A stretch of 33,004 nucleotides of DNA from Alphaproteobacteria bacterium (GCA_021324545.1 JAJPIX010000021.1:1-33004); one strand, 5' to 3'. Positions 7,645 through 16,354 are shown, numbered from the stretch's first letter. Notes: generated by a model from the sequence alone, not told the origin. Made by a program: numbers and translations.

Positions 7645-8268
7645 TTATCCGAAATGGCGCTGCCAGACGGGATGGATTCGCGGGCGTTTGCTTAACGCCA
7701 GCGCCAGTTCGTTCAGCTTGGGCAGATTGGCGGCGCGCCAATCCTTGCCCACCGACCAGCGGCTGAACATCGCCGCATAAATGTCGAGAATGGAGAATCC
7801 GTGGGCCAGAATCCACGGCCCCTTCACGATGCGCTCCACGAGCAGAAGCCGTTCGCGCACGCGATCGCGCGCCTTCAGCCGCAGGCCTTCCCTGTCGCAG
7901 CCTTCCGGGGCAAACCGCTCCGGATAATCCACGATCTCCACCATCGGGTAGATCTCCGACGCCATGAAGGCGAGCCAGCGATAGGCTTCGGCCCGTTCCA
8001 TGCTGGCCTGCGGCGGCAGGAGCCTGGCGTTGGGAAAGTGATCGGCGATGGCAAGAAGAATGGCCGCGGATTCGGTGATGATCTTGCCTTCGGGCATGCG
8101 CAGCGCCGGAATCTTGCCCGACGGATTGATGGCGAGAAACTCGGGCTTTTTCTGCTCCATCTTTTCGAGCGACACGAGGTGAAATTCATAAGGGGCGCCG
8201 GCTTCGGCGAGCACGGCCTCAACCGAAAAGGCGCCGGACCCCTTGTCGCCGTAGATCGTGTAGCTCAT
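7645..8268 (-). CDS. Glutathione S-transferase family protein
   Basis: 207 residues, typical GST length. The thioredoxin-like N-domain starts 'YTIYGDKGSGAFSVEAVLAE' and carries the cis-Pro and glutathione-contact motif 'NPSGKIPALRMPEG...ITESAAILLAIAD' (residues ~49-74). The all-helical C-domain includes 'HGFSILDIYAAMFSRW', the conserved N-capping box region. It likely conjugates or binds glutathione in the cytoplasm; the class is not certain. It is 10 bp after the secreted NTF2-like gene and 40 bp before the nitroreductase gene, so the three are probably co-transcribed. Confidence 0.92.
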   Translation of the reverse strand: MSYTIYGDKGSGAFSVEAVLAEAGAPYEFHLVSLEKMEQKKPEFLAINPSGKIPALRMPEGKIITESAAILLAIADHFPNARLLPPQASMERAEAYRWLAFMASEIYPMVEIVDYPERFAPEGCDREGLRLKARDRVRERLLLVERIVKGPWILAHGFSILDIYAAMFSRWSVGKDWRAANLPKLNELALALSKRPRIHPVWQRHFG

Positions 8269-8278
8269 GCCCCGTCCG

Positions 8279-8995
8279 CTATTTCAGTTTTGTCCAGACG
8301 ACGTCGCGCCCTTCGCGACGGCTCAAAAAACCCGTGACATTGCCCTTTGCATCGCGCACGAAAATCTTTCGCACGCGCGGCTGGCCCGGCGTGAAGAGAA
8401 CATCGGCAAGCTCGGCTTTCAAGGCTTGCGGCTTGCCGCCGCCCGAGGCGCCCATGAGTTGGTCGCCGTTGCGGCTGATCGTGTAGATGAAACCGGGCGC
8501 GGCGGCATAGCGGCCGGCATACTGATCCAGAAGCGATGCGGGCAAAGCCACCGCCGGCGGATCCTGCTGCAGGGCGATCGCCTGCTCGGCAACGAGGCGC
8601 CAGTCGCGGCCTTCCAGGACCCAGGTGTCCGTCGAGCGGTAGAGCGCGTGCAAGTGCTGGCCGTGATAATTTTCGTGTTCATCGGCTACATAGGTGGTGA
8701 TGGCCGTTTTATCAATTATCACCGCCTTCCAGTCCGTGACCCGGATGGTTCCCGACAGGCCGGGCGGAAGCGGAGCAAAACCGGCCAGAAGCTGCGCCCT
8801 GGTCCGCAGCGTTCCGTTTTCGTCGGTAAAGCTCGCGCGATCGTCGGCATAGCGTTGCCAGGGAGCGGTATCGCCGGGGGCGATGGCGTCGTAAAGCTGC
8901 TGCGTGCGGCTTTGGAGCAGATCGCTTGTGTCATCCGCCGCGGCGGCTGTGTGGAACAGACAGACAAGGCCCGCGGCCAGCATGATGCGTTTCAT
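8279..8995 (-). CDS. Secreted NTF2-like (DUF4440) protein with a C-terminal DUF3471-like domain
   Basis: 238 residues with a Sec signal peptide (MKRIMLAAGLVCLFHTAAAA, cleavage near residue 20). Residues ~25-135 look like a DUF4440/SnoaL-type NTF2 fold ('LYDAIAPGDTAPWQRYADD', 'DWKAVIIDKTAITTYVADEHENYHGQ', 'WVLEGRDWRLVAEQ'). Residues ~150-238 ('LLDQYAGRYAAAPGFIYTISRNGDQL') resemble the beta-rich domain attached to many secreted hydrolases. The function is unknown; a periplasmic binding role is a guess. GGGGGAG lies 6 bases before the ATG, and the gene leads a three-gene minus-strand run. Confidence 0.8.
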   Translation of the reverse strand: MKRIMLAAGLVCLFHTAAAADDTSDLLQSRTQQLYDAIAPGDTAPWQRYADDRASFTDENGTLRTRAQLLAGFAPLPPGLSGTIRVTDWKAVIIDKTAITTYVADEHENYHGQHLHALYRSTDTWVLEGRDWRLVAEQAIALQQDPPAVALPASLLDQYAGRYAAAPGFIYTISRNGDQLMGASGGGKPQALKAELADVLFTPGQPRVRKIFVRDAKGNVTGFLSRREGRDVVWTKLK

Positions 8996-9056
8996 GGAAT
9001 CTCCCCCGTGCGGATGTGCATGGCAAGCAATGCCCCGCCCCTTCGGGCCCGCAAAT

Positions 9057-9090
9057 CAAAAGGCCGCGAGAAATACTTCCCGCGGCCCTT
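9057..9090 (-). terminator. Intrinsic terminator of rpsD
   Basis: Read on the minus strand, a GGGCCGCG arm (9081-9088) pairs with CGCGGCC (9062-9068) and is followed by TTTTGATTT. It begins 22 bp after the rpsD stop. The order of stem then T-run matches leftward transcription. Confidence 0.85.
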
Positions 9091-9112
9091 GCATGACTGC
9101 CATGCGCCAGTG

Positions 9113-9730
9113 TTAGCGCGAATAGAACTCCACGATCAGATGCGGCTGCATCTGCGAGGCATAGGGCACATCGGCAAGCTTCGGCGTGCGCACGAATTTG
9201 GCGGTCATTTTGCCGTGATCGGTTTCCAGATAGTCGGGCGTGTCGCGCTCCGGGCTCTTGGAGGCTTCGATCACCAGCGCCATTTCGCGCGCCTTGGGCG
9301 AAAGCTCGATGGTATCGCCTTCGCGCACCTGAAAGCTCGGGATCGTGACGCGGCGGCCATTCACCTTCACATGGCCGTGGCTCACAAGCTGGCGTGCGGC
9401 GAACGGCGTGGGCACGAATTTGGCCCGATAGACGACGGCATCCAGCCGCCGCTCCAAAAGGCCAATCATGTTTTCGCCGGTATCGCCCTGGCGGCGGGAA
9501 GCTTCCTGGTAATAGCGGCGGAACTGCCGCTCGGTGATGTTGCCGTAATAGCCTTTCAGCTTCTGCTTGGCCTGAAGCTGCGTGCCGAAATCGGAAAGCT
9601 TCTTGGCGCGGCGCTGGCCATGCTGGCCAGGGCCATAGGAGCGCTTGTTGACGGGGCTCTTGTTGCGGCCCCACACGCTTTCGCCGACGCGGCGATCAAG
9701 CTTGTATTTGGCGGACTGGCGCTTGGACAT
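9113..9730 (-). CDS. rpsD: 30S ribosomal protein S4
   Basis: 205 residues, the common alphaproteobacterial length. S4 binds 16S rRNA and starts assembly of the 30S body. The N-domain reads '[21 protein letters not shown]', followed by '[21 protein letters not shown]' segments, and the S4 RNA-binding fold by '[34 protein letters not shown]' (residues ~92-125), in pieces typical of the family. It stands alone, away from the alpha ribosomal operon, as usual in this class, and has its own promoter and terminator. Confidence 0.98.
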   Translation of the reverse strand: MSKRQSAKYKLDRRVGESVWGRNKSPVNKRSYGPGQHGQRRAKKLSDFGTQLQAKQKLKGYYGNITERQFRRYYQEASRRQGDTGENMIGLLERRLDAVVYRAKFVPTPFAARQLVSHGHVKVNGRRVTIPSFQVREGDTIELSPKAREMALVIEASKSPERDTPDYLETDHGKMTAKFVRTPKLADVPYASQMQPHLIVEFYSR

Positions 9731-9760
9731 CGATGTTCCGTTGGTTTTGCGAAGGCGCGC

Positions 9761-9788
9761 ACTATAGTCACGGCAGGTGCTCTGTCAA
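9761..9788 (-). promoter_or_regulatory. Sigma-70-type promoter of rpsD
   Basis: On the minus strand a perfect TTGACA (9783-9788) is separated by 16 bp from TATAGT (9761-9766). The start of transcription would be near 9754, leaving a 5' leader of about 24 bases before the ATG at 9730. This is the best -35/-10 match noticed in the window and fits a highly expressed ribosomal gene. Confidence 0.75.
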
Positions 9789-9914
9789 CGCGCAGCATAA
9801 TCCCCTAAGCCGCTGATTTATATTGCGTTATGACAGCATGCTAAACCTGCGGTTGTTTCCGGATCCCGAAAATTCCCGGTTTCGAAACAGGCGGGCTCGG
9901 ATAGAACGGCGCCC

Positions 9915-10838
9915 ATGACCTCCATTCCCTTCACCGGCAACCCGCTCGATCGCGCCAGCGAGAAGCGCACCGATGCGCAATGGCTGTCGCAGAAAAGACA
10001 TGACGCAAGCTCGCTCATTCTTCCCCTGTGGCGGCTGCAGCCCTTTCTCATCGGGCCGGAGAACCGCGAGCCGCCGCTCGAACTCGGGTTCCTGAAGCCG
10101 GGCCTGTGCGAAACATTGGCCGCGCCGGATGCGCCCTGCATCTTTCTCGGACTCGAAAACGGCCGCGCGCTGTTTGCGCTCGACATCAGCGCGGCCGATG
10201 ACCCGGCCGGGGCGGGGCCGCTCGCGGGGCTCGGCCATTTTCGCGAAGCGCGCGGCGCGGCCATGTTTCTTCCGCTCAAGGACGCAGCGATCCTGGGACA
10301 GGCAAAAGCCCTGATCGACTGGCACCAGCGGCACGGATTCTGCGCGCGATGCGGCTCCAGAACCGAGTCTATGGACGGCGGCTATCGCCGCGTCTGCGCG
10401 GCCTGCAAGGCCGAGCATTTTCCGCGCACCGATCCGGTCGTCATCATGCTGGCCATCCATGGCGATGCCTGCCTTGTGGGGCGCGGCCGGCAGTTTCCGC
10501 CCGGATTCTTCTCGGCGCTTGCGGGTTTCATCGAGCCGGGTGAGACCATCGAAGAAGCCGTGGCGCGCGAGATTTACGAAGAAGCGGGTGTGCGCGTGAG
10601 CAATGTGCGCTATTTCGCAACCCAGCCCTGGCCCTTTCCGTCTTCGCTGATGATCGGATGCTTTGCCGACGCCCAAGCGCGCGATCTGAAGATCGATCAC
10701 AACGAGCTGGCCGATGCCTTCTGGCTCGAGAAGCAGAAGCTCCGTGCGCTGCTGAACGGCGAAAATGTCGAGGGCTTGCGGATTCCGCCACCGATTGCGA
10801 TCGCGCACCATCTTCTGAAACACTGGGCGGAAAACTGA
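9915..10838 (+). CDS. nudC: NADH pyrophosphatase / NAD-cap decapping Nudix hydrolase
   Basis: 307 residues. NudC splits NADH (or NAD-capped RNA 5' ends) at the pyrophosphate. A zinc ribbon is formed by Cys143, Cys146, Cys161 and Cys164. The Nudix box runs from Gly204 to Val226 with Glu210, Arg218-Glu219 and Glu222-Glu223 in place. The diagnostic NudC motif is present as TQPWPFPSS (236-244). An N-terminal domain of ~125 residues precedes the ribbon, as expected. It converges on pheA across a 307 bp gap with a bidirectional terminator. Confidence 0.96.
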   Translation: MTSIPFTGNPLDRASEKRTDAQWLSQKRHDASSLILPLWRLQPFLIGPENREPPLELGFLKPGLCETLAAPDAPCIFLGLENGRALFALDISAADDPAGAGPLAGLGHFREARGAAMFLPLKDAAILGQAKALIDWHQRHGFCARCGSRTESMDGGYRRVCAACKAEHFPRTDPVVIMLAIHGDACLVGRGRQFPPGFFSALAGFIEPGETIEEAVAREIYEEAGVRVSNVRYFATQPWPFPSSLMIGCFADAQARDLKIDHNELADAFWLEKQKLRALLNGENVEGLRIPPPIAIAHHLLKHWAEN

Positions 10839-11146
10839 AAATTGCGCGACGCTGCGGACACAATACGCCCGCCGATCGAATCGCGGTTTTTTCAAACAGC
10901 CGGGCGTTCGCCCGGGCGGCCGTCCGCGCCGCAGTTATTCCGGATGAAGCCTGTTTCGCCCCGAAGGGCTAAAGCGTGCGTGGCATTGGAATTCTCCTTT
11001 GGGCGCAACAGAAAAGCCGCGGGCCTTTGAGGACCGCGCGGCTTTTCGGGGTGCAATTGTGGGGATTTAGGCCAAATGGGGATTCGACGGGCCCCATTCA
11101 AGAGATCCTTGCAGAATTTCCGCGACAGAAAATTTCGCCGGCCGGA
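10839..11146. other. Intergenic region between convergent nudC and pheA
   Basis: It holds a strong bidirectional terminator (11011-11047), a short hairpin CCGGGCG-TT-CGCCCGG (10900-10915) next to a T6 run, and on the minus strand a five-codon frame with a full ribosome site (10969-10986) followed by GCCC-TTCG-GGGC. No gene of ordinary size was recognised, and no tRNA. A small RNA is possible but unproven. Confidence 0.5.
11011..11047. terminator. Bidirectional terminator between nudC and pheA
   Basis: An 11 bp perfect stem, GAAAAGCCGCG at 11011-11021 with CGCGGCTTTTC at 11037-11047 and a 15-base loop. The A-run and T-run at the stem base give a U-tract in both directions. It is 173 bp past nudC and 100 bp past pheA. 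Confidence 0.8.
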
Positions 11147-12007
11147 TCAGCCGTTGCGCCGGCGGAACGGATGGGCCGGATAGACGCCCAGAATGTCGAG
11201 CCGGCTTGTGAAGAAGCGCAGCTCCTCGAAGGCCAGCCGCACGCGTTCGTCTTCGGGATGGCCTTCGATATCGGCGTAGAACTGCGTGGCGTTGAACGAG
11301 CCGCCGAGCTGATAGCTTTCAAGCTTTGTCATGTTCACGCCGTTGGTGGCAAAGCCGCCCAGCGCCTTGTAGAGCGCGGCGGGCACGTTGCGCACACGGA
11401 AGATGAAGGTGGTAATGACGGGGCCCGCATCGGCGGGCGCATCGTCGGGCGCGCGCGCCATGACAAGAAAGCGCGTCATGTTGTGCGGTTCGTCTTCGAC
11501 ATTCGCCCTGAGCGTTTCGAGGCCGTGGATTTCGCCCGCCAGCGAAGAGGCAATCGCCGCCGCAGACGGATCGTTCATTTCCGCCACGTGCCGCGCAGAG
11601 CCCGCGGTGTCGTGCCAGTGATGGGCCGCAAGCTTCATCTCGCGGATCAGCTTGCGGCACTGGCCCAGCGCGGGGGCCTGGCTGAAGACGCTGCGGATGC
11701 CGGCAAGGCTTGCACCCTTCACGCCCAGCAGCTGCAGGTGAATGGGCAGAAAATGCTCGCCCACAATATAAAGGCCGGCATCGGGCAGAAGATGGTGGAT
11801 GTCGGCGATCCGCCCGTGCAGCGAATTCTCCACCGGGATGATGGCCAGATCCGCCCGGCCGTCGCGCGCCGCCTCGACTGCGTCTTCGAATGTCGGAAAG
11901 GGAACGGCGCTCGCCTGCGGCAACGCCTCGCGCGCGGCAAGATTGCCGAACGCTCCCGGCTCGCCCTGGAAGGCGACGCGTCTTGCGTTGGCGAGCGCCG
12001 GATTCAC
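11147..12007 (-). CDS. pheA: Prephenate dehydratase
   Basis: 286 residues, a monofunctional PheA without chorismate mutase. It turns prephenate into phenylpyruvate for phenylalanine synthesis. The catalytic domain opens with 'RVAFQGEPGAFGNLAAREA', has 'IIPVENSLHGRI' near 60, and 'NMTRFLVMAR' with the TRF motif near 180. A C-terminal ACT domain (~195-286) includes 'NVPAALYKALGGFATNGVNM' and 'KLESYQLGG', the phenylalanine-sensing segment. The start is GTG at 12007; its bases overlap the kdsB stop by 4 (GTGA), so the pair is likely translationally coupled. Confidence 0.96.
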   Translation of the reverse strand: MNPALANARRVAFQGEPGAFGNLAAREALPQASAVPFPTFEDAVEAARDGRADLAIIPVENSLHGRIADIHHLLPDAGLYIVGEHFLPIHLQLLGVKGASLAGIRSVFSQAPALGQCRKLIREMKLAAHHWHDTAGSARHVAEMNDPSAAAIASSLAGEIHGLETLRANVEDEPHNMTRFLVMARAPDDAPADAGPVITTFIFRVRNVPAALYKALGGFATNGVNMTKLESYQLGGSFNATQFYADIEGHPEDERVRLAFEELRFFTSRLDILGVYPAHPFRRRNG

Positions 12008-12741
12008 GGCTCGCCCTTCAGCAGCGCACGCGCTTTGGCGAGGTCTTCCGGCGTGTCCACGCTGAGCGGCACTTCGGCAACCCGCGCCACCGCAATCGTC
12101 ATGCCCGCCTCGAGCGCGCGCAATTGCTCAAGCTTCTCGCGCTTCTCCAGCGGCGAGGGCGGCAGCGACACAAAACGGGCGAGCGCCCTGCGCGTGTAGG
12201 CGTAAATGCCGATGTGATGATAGAGCGGGCCATCGCCATAGGGCACCCGCGCGCGGGAGAAATAGAGCGCCCGGCCCCTTGTTCCCGACACATCCCATTC
12301 CACCACCGGCTTGACCACGCTGGGATTCTCATAATCCGCCGCATCTTCGATTTCGGCGGCAAGCGTTGCCATGTCGGCGCCGGTGGCGGCGAGCGCATCG
12401 AGCACGGCGGTGACATTCTGCGGATCGAGCGCGGGCAGATCGCCCTGAAGATTCACGACCGTGTCGTAATCGCCGCGCGAATCAATCGCCTGAAGCGCCG
12501 CCCAGATCCGGTCGGACCCGGAGGGAAGATCGGGCGCCGTCATCACCGCGCGACCGCCCGCCTCTTCGATGGCGCGCGCGATTTCGGCTTCTGCGGCCGC
12601 CACGATCACCGGGCCCGCATTGGCGGCGACCGCCTGCTCCCAGACGCGCACGATCATGGGCGTGCCGCCGATGTCGGCCAGCGGCTTGCCGGGGAGGCGC
12701 GTGGAGGCCATGCGCGCGGGGATGAGAATCACGGGATTCAT
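12004..12741 (-). CDS. kdsB: 3-deoxy-manno-octulosonate cytidylyltransferase (CMP-KDO synthetase)
   Basis: 245 residues. KdsB activates KDO with CTP for the inner core of lipopolysaccharide, so the organism has an LPS outer membrane. Motifs: 'VILIPARMASTRLPGKPLADIGG' segment at residues 3-25 for CTP binding, 'GDLPALDP' near 100 (usually GDEP), 'YHHIGIYAYTRRALARF' near 180, and 'SVDTPEDLAKAR' near the end. ATG 12741 is preferred over an upstream in-frame TTG (12747). The next gene pheA overlaps by 4 bases; upstream is a 157 bp divergent gap to the cytochrome c gene. Confidence 0.96.
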   Translation of the reverse strand: MNPVILIPARMASTRLPGKPLADIGGTPMIVRVWEQAVAANAGPVIVAAAEAEIARAIEEAGGRAVMTAPDLPSGSDRIWAALQAIDSRGDYDTVVNLQGDLPALDPQNVTAVLDALAATGADMATLAAEIEDAADYENPSVVKPVVEWDVSGTRGRALYFSRARVPYGDGPLYHHIGIYAYTRRALARFVSLPPSPLEKREKLEQLRALEAGMTIAVARVAEVPLSVDTPEDLAKARALLKGEP

Positions 12742-12898
12742 CTGCAATCACACCCGTTTATGCGACGCTTCGCCGCAAATGACGCAACCATTGCGCCTTG
12801 TAATGTCGCCCCGCTTTTCGGGCGGGCGATCTTCGCGCCCATTCCGGCCCGAAGACGCGTCAGTGGCAAGCCTTCAGGAACGCGGGAGCCTGACATTC

Positions 12899-13510
12899 AT
12901 GGATTCCTTCGAGTGGAACAAGATCGCAGGCGCCGTTTTGGGCACGCTGATTTTCGTCCTTGTCATCGGCATCGTCAGCGACGCCATTTATGAGGTGCCC
13001 AAGCCGGCCAAGCCCGCCTATATCGTGGAAGGCGTGGCCACCACGGCCACAAGTGCGACACCGGCTGCGCCCGCCGAAGAACCGCTGCCCGATTTCGGCA
13101 CGGTGCTGCCCACGGCCGATACGGCCAAGGGACAGCAGGTGGCAACCCAGTGCGAGCAATGCCACGACATCTCAAAGGGCGGCCCCAACAAGATCGGGCC
13201 CGAGCTTTGGGGCGTGATCGGGCGGCCGCGTGCGACCGAAGCGGGCTTTTCCTATTCGACCGCCATGGCGTCCAACCACGATCCGTGGACGTTTGAAAAG
13301 CTGTTCCGCTATCTGAAATCGCCGCAGGCCGTGGTGCCGGGCACCAAGATGAGCTTTGCGGGCCTTCGCAGCGCCCAGCAGCGCATCGATCTTCTGGCCT
13401 GGCTTCGCACGAAATCGGACAACCCGGCACCAATTCCGCCGCCGGCCCAATCCAAGCCGCAGGCTCCCCAACAGCAGCCGGCGCAGAACACACCGCCCAA
13501 GAAGCAATAG
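12899..13510 (+). CDS. Membrane-anchored class I cytochrome c (CycM-like)
   Basis: 203 residues. An uncleaved N-terminal helix (~8-28, 'IAGAVLGTLIFVLVIGIV') anchors the protein, followed by an Ala/Pro linker to ~70. The haem c site is CEQCH (Cys85, Cys88, His89) and the axial Met is probably in 'PGTKMSFAGL' near 150. The last 30 residues are Pro/Gln-rich. Homologues in rhizobia (CycM) pass electrons from the bc1 complex to the aa3 oxidase. The start at 12899 fits the membrane helix and has GGGAG about 11 bases upstream. It is divergent from kdsB, an order familiar in alphaproteobacteria. Confidence 0.92.
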   Translation: MDSFEWNKIAGAVLGTLIFVLVIGIVSDAIYEVPKPAKPAYIVEGVATTATSATPAAPAEEPLPDFGTVLPTADTAKGQQVATQCEQCHDISKGGPNKIGPELWGVIGRPRATEAGFSYSTAMASNHDPWTFEKLFRYLKSPQAVVPGTKMSFAGLRSAQQRIDLLAWLRTKSDNPAPIPPPAQSKPQAPQQQPAQNTPPKKQ

Positions 13511-13561
13511 CGGTTCCGACGCGCAGCTTGCGCAGGCGCGCGAAACGGGAGAGCGTTTGTC

Positions 13562-14512
13562 ATGAGCAAGCGCCAGCCCACATTGCTGATCGTCGTGCCG
13601 CTGGGCTGGGCGCCCTTGTGGACAGGACCGCTTGCGAGCGCGCCGGTCAGGCTGAATGTGGCCGTGCATGGGCGCGACGATTACCGGCCGCAGGATGTGG
13701 ATTACGTCCTGAGCTTCCGGCCGCCCCCGGGTTTGCTGAAAACATTTTCCAACCTGAAAGCGGTCTTTTCGCTGGGCGCGGGCGTGGACGGATTTCTGGC
13801 CGACCCCGAATACCCCCGGCATGTGCCCCTGGTGCGTTTTGTTCACCCGCAGCTTTCGATCGAGATGGCGCAATATGTGGTGATGCACACGCTGATCTTT
13901 CACCGCCATCAGGACGTTTTCGATTCCGCGCAGAAGGAACACAAATGGCGCCAGATGATGCTGCCGCGGCCAACCGACAGGACGCGCATCGGCATTCTGG
14001 GATTTGGCGAGATCGGCCAGCTTGCGGGCGCGCGCCTGCGCGACCTGGGATTTCCGGTCGCGGGCTGGAGCAGAAGCCGCAAGCAGGTTGACGGCATCGA
14101 AAGCTTCGCCGGGCAGGAGGAATTTGACGCGTTCCTTGCGCGCACGGACATCCTGATCTGCCTTCTGCCGCTCACGCCGCAGACGCGCGGAATCCTGAAT
14201 GCGCGCACCTTCGCCCGGCTTCCCGAGGGCGCCATGGTGATGAATGTCGCGCGCGGCGGACACCTGAACGAGACGGATCTGATCGCGGCGCTCGATTCCG
14301 GGCATCTGGCGGGCGCGGTGCTGGATGTCTTCCAGAGCGAGCCCCTGCCGGAAGACAGCCCGCTGTGGGCGCACCCCAGGGTGCGGGTGACGCCGCATAT
14401 CGCGGCGATCTCGGACCCCGCCGTCACCGTGGACATGGTGCTTTCGGGCATCGGGCGCGCCGAGCGCGGCGAGCCGCTGGACAATGTGGTGGATGTCAGC
14501 CGCGGCTATTGA
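13562..14512 (+). CDS. D-2-hydroxyacid dehydrogenase, glyoxylate/hydroxypyruvate reductase A type
   Basis: 316 residues. The NAD(P)-binding motif is in 'IGILGFGEIGQLAGARLRDLG' region (Gly147-Gly152). Catalytic Arg231 ('NVARGGHLNETDL'), Glu260 ('FQSEPLP') and His279 ('TPHIAA') are in place. The length and 'SLGAGVDGFL' near 70 fit the GhrA group that reduces glyoxylate or hydroxypyruvate; the true substrate is not shown. It follows the cytochrome c gene by 51 bp and its end overlaps the convergent MarR gene by 7 bases. Confidence 0.9.
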   Translation: MSKRQPTLLIVVPLGWAPLWTGPLASAPVRLNVAVHGRDDYRPQDVDYVLSFRPPPGLLKTFSNLKAVFSLGAGVDGFLADPEYPRHVPLVRFVHPQLSIEMAQYVVMHTLIFHRHQDVFDSAQKEHKWRQMMLPRPTDRTRIGILGFGEIGQLAGARLRDLGFPVAGWSRSRKQVDGIESFAGQEEFDAFLARTDILICLLPLTPQTRGILNARTFARLPEGAMVMNVARGGHLNETDLIAALDSGHLAGAVLDVFQSEPLPEDSPLWAHPRVRVTPHIAAISDPAVTVDMVLSGIGRAERGEPLDNVVDVSRGY

Positions 14513-14850
14513 ATCGCCGCCGCGATGCGGCCGATCAGTTCCCCAAGTTCGCTTACGAAATTGGAACCTGTCACCGTTCGCTGCACGAGCACGTTGCGGC
14601 GATCGCTCTCGTCGCGCTTGCGCCGGGTGAAATCATGCTGGCCGAGCCTGTCGAGCGCGCGGGTGACCGCGGGTTTGGAAATCCCCAGCTGCGCCGCAAG
14701 CCCCCGCACGGTATGCGGCGGCGGCTTCATGTAAACCGTGAGAAGAATGGCCATCTGCCGTTCGCTGAGATCCGGCGCATCGCCGGACACGCGCTCGACC
14801 AGAACGTCGCGCCAAAGCGCCAGCGCATCGAAGGGCTTCAGCGCAGGCAT
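14506..14850 (-). CDS. MarR-type winged-helix transcriptional regulator
   Basis: 114 residues, short for MarR (usually 140-160). The winged helix spans ~28-95: 'LSERQMAILLTVY', then 'TVRGLAAQLGISKPAVTRALDRL' as the recognition helix region, then the wing 'RKRDESDRRNVLVQRT' with the family Asp-x-Arg. Dimer helices at both ends are reduced. It lies 37 bp downstream of the aminopeptidase gene on the same strand and probably shares its transcript. The ligand and targets are unknown. Confidence 0.85.
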   Translation of the reverse strand: MPALKPFDALALWRDVLVERVSGDAPDLSERQMAILLTVYMKPPPHTVRGLAAQLGISKPAVTRALDRLGQHDFTRRKRDESDRRNVLVQRTVTGSNFVSELGELIGRIAAAIQ

Positions 14851-14887
14851 CGCATCCCCACCGGTTGCCGATGGACGATTATTCTCC

Positions 14888-16285
14888 TTATCGGCGCGCG
14901 CTTGAAGAGCCGAAGCGCGATCCGATCATCGCATAGAGCGCGCGCACGCCGTTGGCTTCCGCGCCCGCCCGGCGGCCGGGCTTGGGGCGATCGGTCCAGG
15001 CCGGAATATCGACATGCAGCCAAGATTTCGCCTGTTCGACGAAACGGTTGAGGAAAAGCGCCGCGGTGATGGCCCCGGCAAGATTGTAATTGGGGTTGTT
15101 GTTCAGATCGGCGATGGGGCTGCGGATCGCGCTTTCGTAGCCGCGCCACAGAGGCAGGCGCCAAAGCGGATCGTGCACGAGGGTTCCGGCCCGCATCAGA
15201 TCACCCGCAAGGGATTCGTCATCGGTGAAAAAGGGCGGAAGCTCCATCCCCGTGGCGGCGCGCGCAGCCCCCGTGAGCGTGGCCAGATCGATCAGAAGAT
15301 CCGGCTTTTCGCTGTCGGCTTCGGCCAGCGCATCGGCGAGCACCAGCCTTCCTTCCGCATCGGTGTTGCCGATTTCCACGGTGAGCCCCTTGCGGCTCCT
15401 GAACACGTCGCCCGGCCGGTAGGCGCGGCCGGACACGGAATTTTCCACCGCCGGGATCAGCACGCGCAGACGCACATCGAGTTTTGCATCCATGATCATG
15501 TGTGCAAGCCCCAGCACGCAGGCCGCCCCGCCCATGTCTTTCTTCATCGTGAGCATTCCCGACGACGGCTTGAGATCGAGCCCGCCGGAATCGAAGCACA
15601 CGCCTTTGCCCACAAGCGTGAGCTTGCGGGCCGAGGGCGAACCCCAGCGAAGGTCGATCAGCCTGGGCGCGCGGTCGGAACCGCGGCCCACGGCATGGAT
15701 GAGGGGATAGTTCGCCCCAATCAGGGCATCGCCCGCGATGACGGAGATTTTCGCGCCGTGATGCCTTGCGACGCCGCGCGCGGCGGCCGCCAGTTCTTCC
15801 GGCCCCATGTCGTTGGACGGCATGTTGACGAGATCGCGCGCCAGAAACACCCCTTCGGCAATGCGGGTGATGTCGCCGCCGTCGGCGCCTTGCGGCAGAA
15901 CAAGCCTTGCCCTTGCGGTTTTGCGCTTTTCCCTGCGCGCAACGGAGAAGGAATAGGTGCCGAGAATCCAGGCCAGCGCGGCGCGCGCGCCCGCAAATTC
16001 CTGCGGCACATGACCAAGCCGGTAGGTGCCTTCCGGAAGGGATTCGGAAAACTGCGCAAGCGCGAGCGGATCATGGCCCCGGCCCAGCCCCAGCACCGCG
16101 CCCGCAAGGCGGGCGTCCGTTCCCGGCAGAAGCAGCAGCTCGCCCTCCTTTGCCGAAAAGCCCGCCGCTTTCAGCCATGCCGCCTGGCGCTTCGGCAGAC
16201 GGGCCGCAAGCGCCTTCAGTTCGGATGCGCGGACGGCATGAAGCGGCACCGCGCCGGATGCGCTTCGGACAAGGCTGGGATGCAT
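14888..16285 (-). CDS. M17 leucyl aminopeptidase family protein
   Basis: 465 residues. M17 enzymes are cytoplasmic, two-metal aminopeptidases that finish peptide turnover. The catalytic half holds all metal ligands and signature motifs: 'VGKGVCFDSGGLDLKP' (~255-270), 'MKKDMGGAACVLG' (~278-290) and NTDAEGRLVLADAL (~338-351). The N-half is the less conserved macro-like domain. ATG 16285 is chosen for MHPSLVRSASGAV; sequence upstream does not look like the family. It is divergent from the next GST gene (69 bp) and followed by the MarR gene. Confidence 0.93.
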   Translation of the reverse strand: MHPSLVRSASGAVPLHAVRASELKALAARLPKRQAAWLKAAGFSAKEGELLLLPGTDARLAGAVLGLGRGHDPLALAQFSESLPEGTYRLGHVPQEFAGARAALAWILGTYSFSVARREKRKTARARLVLPQGADGGDITRIAEGVFLARDLVNMPSNDMGPEELAAAARGVARHHGAKISVIAGDALIGANYPLIHAVGRGSDRAPRLIDLRWGSPSARKLTLVGKGVCFDSGGLDLKPSSGMLTMKKDMGGAACVLGLAHMIMDAKLDVRLRVLIPAVENSVSGRAYRPGDVFRSRKGLTVEIGNTDAEGRLVLADALAEADSEKPDLLIDLATLTGAARAATGMELPPFFTDDESLAGDLMRAGTLVHDPLWRLPLWRGYESAIRSPIADLNNNPNYNLAGAITAALFLNRFVEQAKSWLHVDIPAWTDRPKPGRRAGAEANGVRALYAMIGSRFGSSSARR

Positions 16286-16354
16286 CGCGTGACCTATCGC
16301 AAGGACGGAACCGAAACTAGAAACTGGCGGGCGCGGCCGCAACCGGAGACAGAG

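Noticed and set aside
10900..10915. CCGGGCG-TT-CGCCCGG hairpin as a terminator of nudC or pheA
   Set aside because: The T-run is on the wrong side for both directions; the 11 bp stem at 11011-11047 is the better terminator.
11890..12898. Long plus-strand frames across pheA and kdsB running into the cytochrome c gene
   Set aside because: They are antisense to kdsB; only the part from 12899 has a membrane anchor and haem motif.
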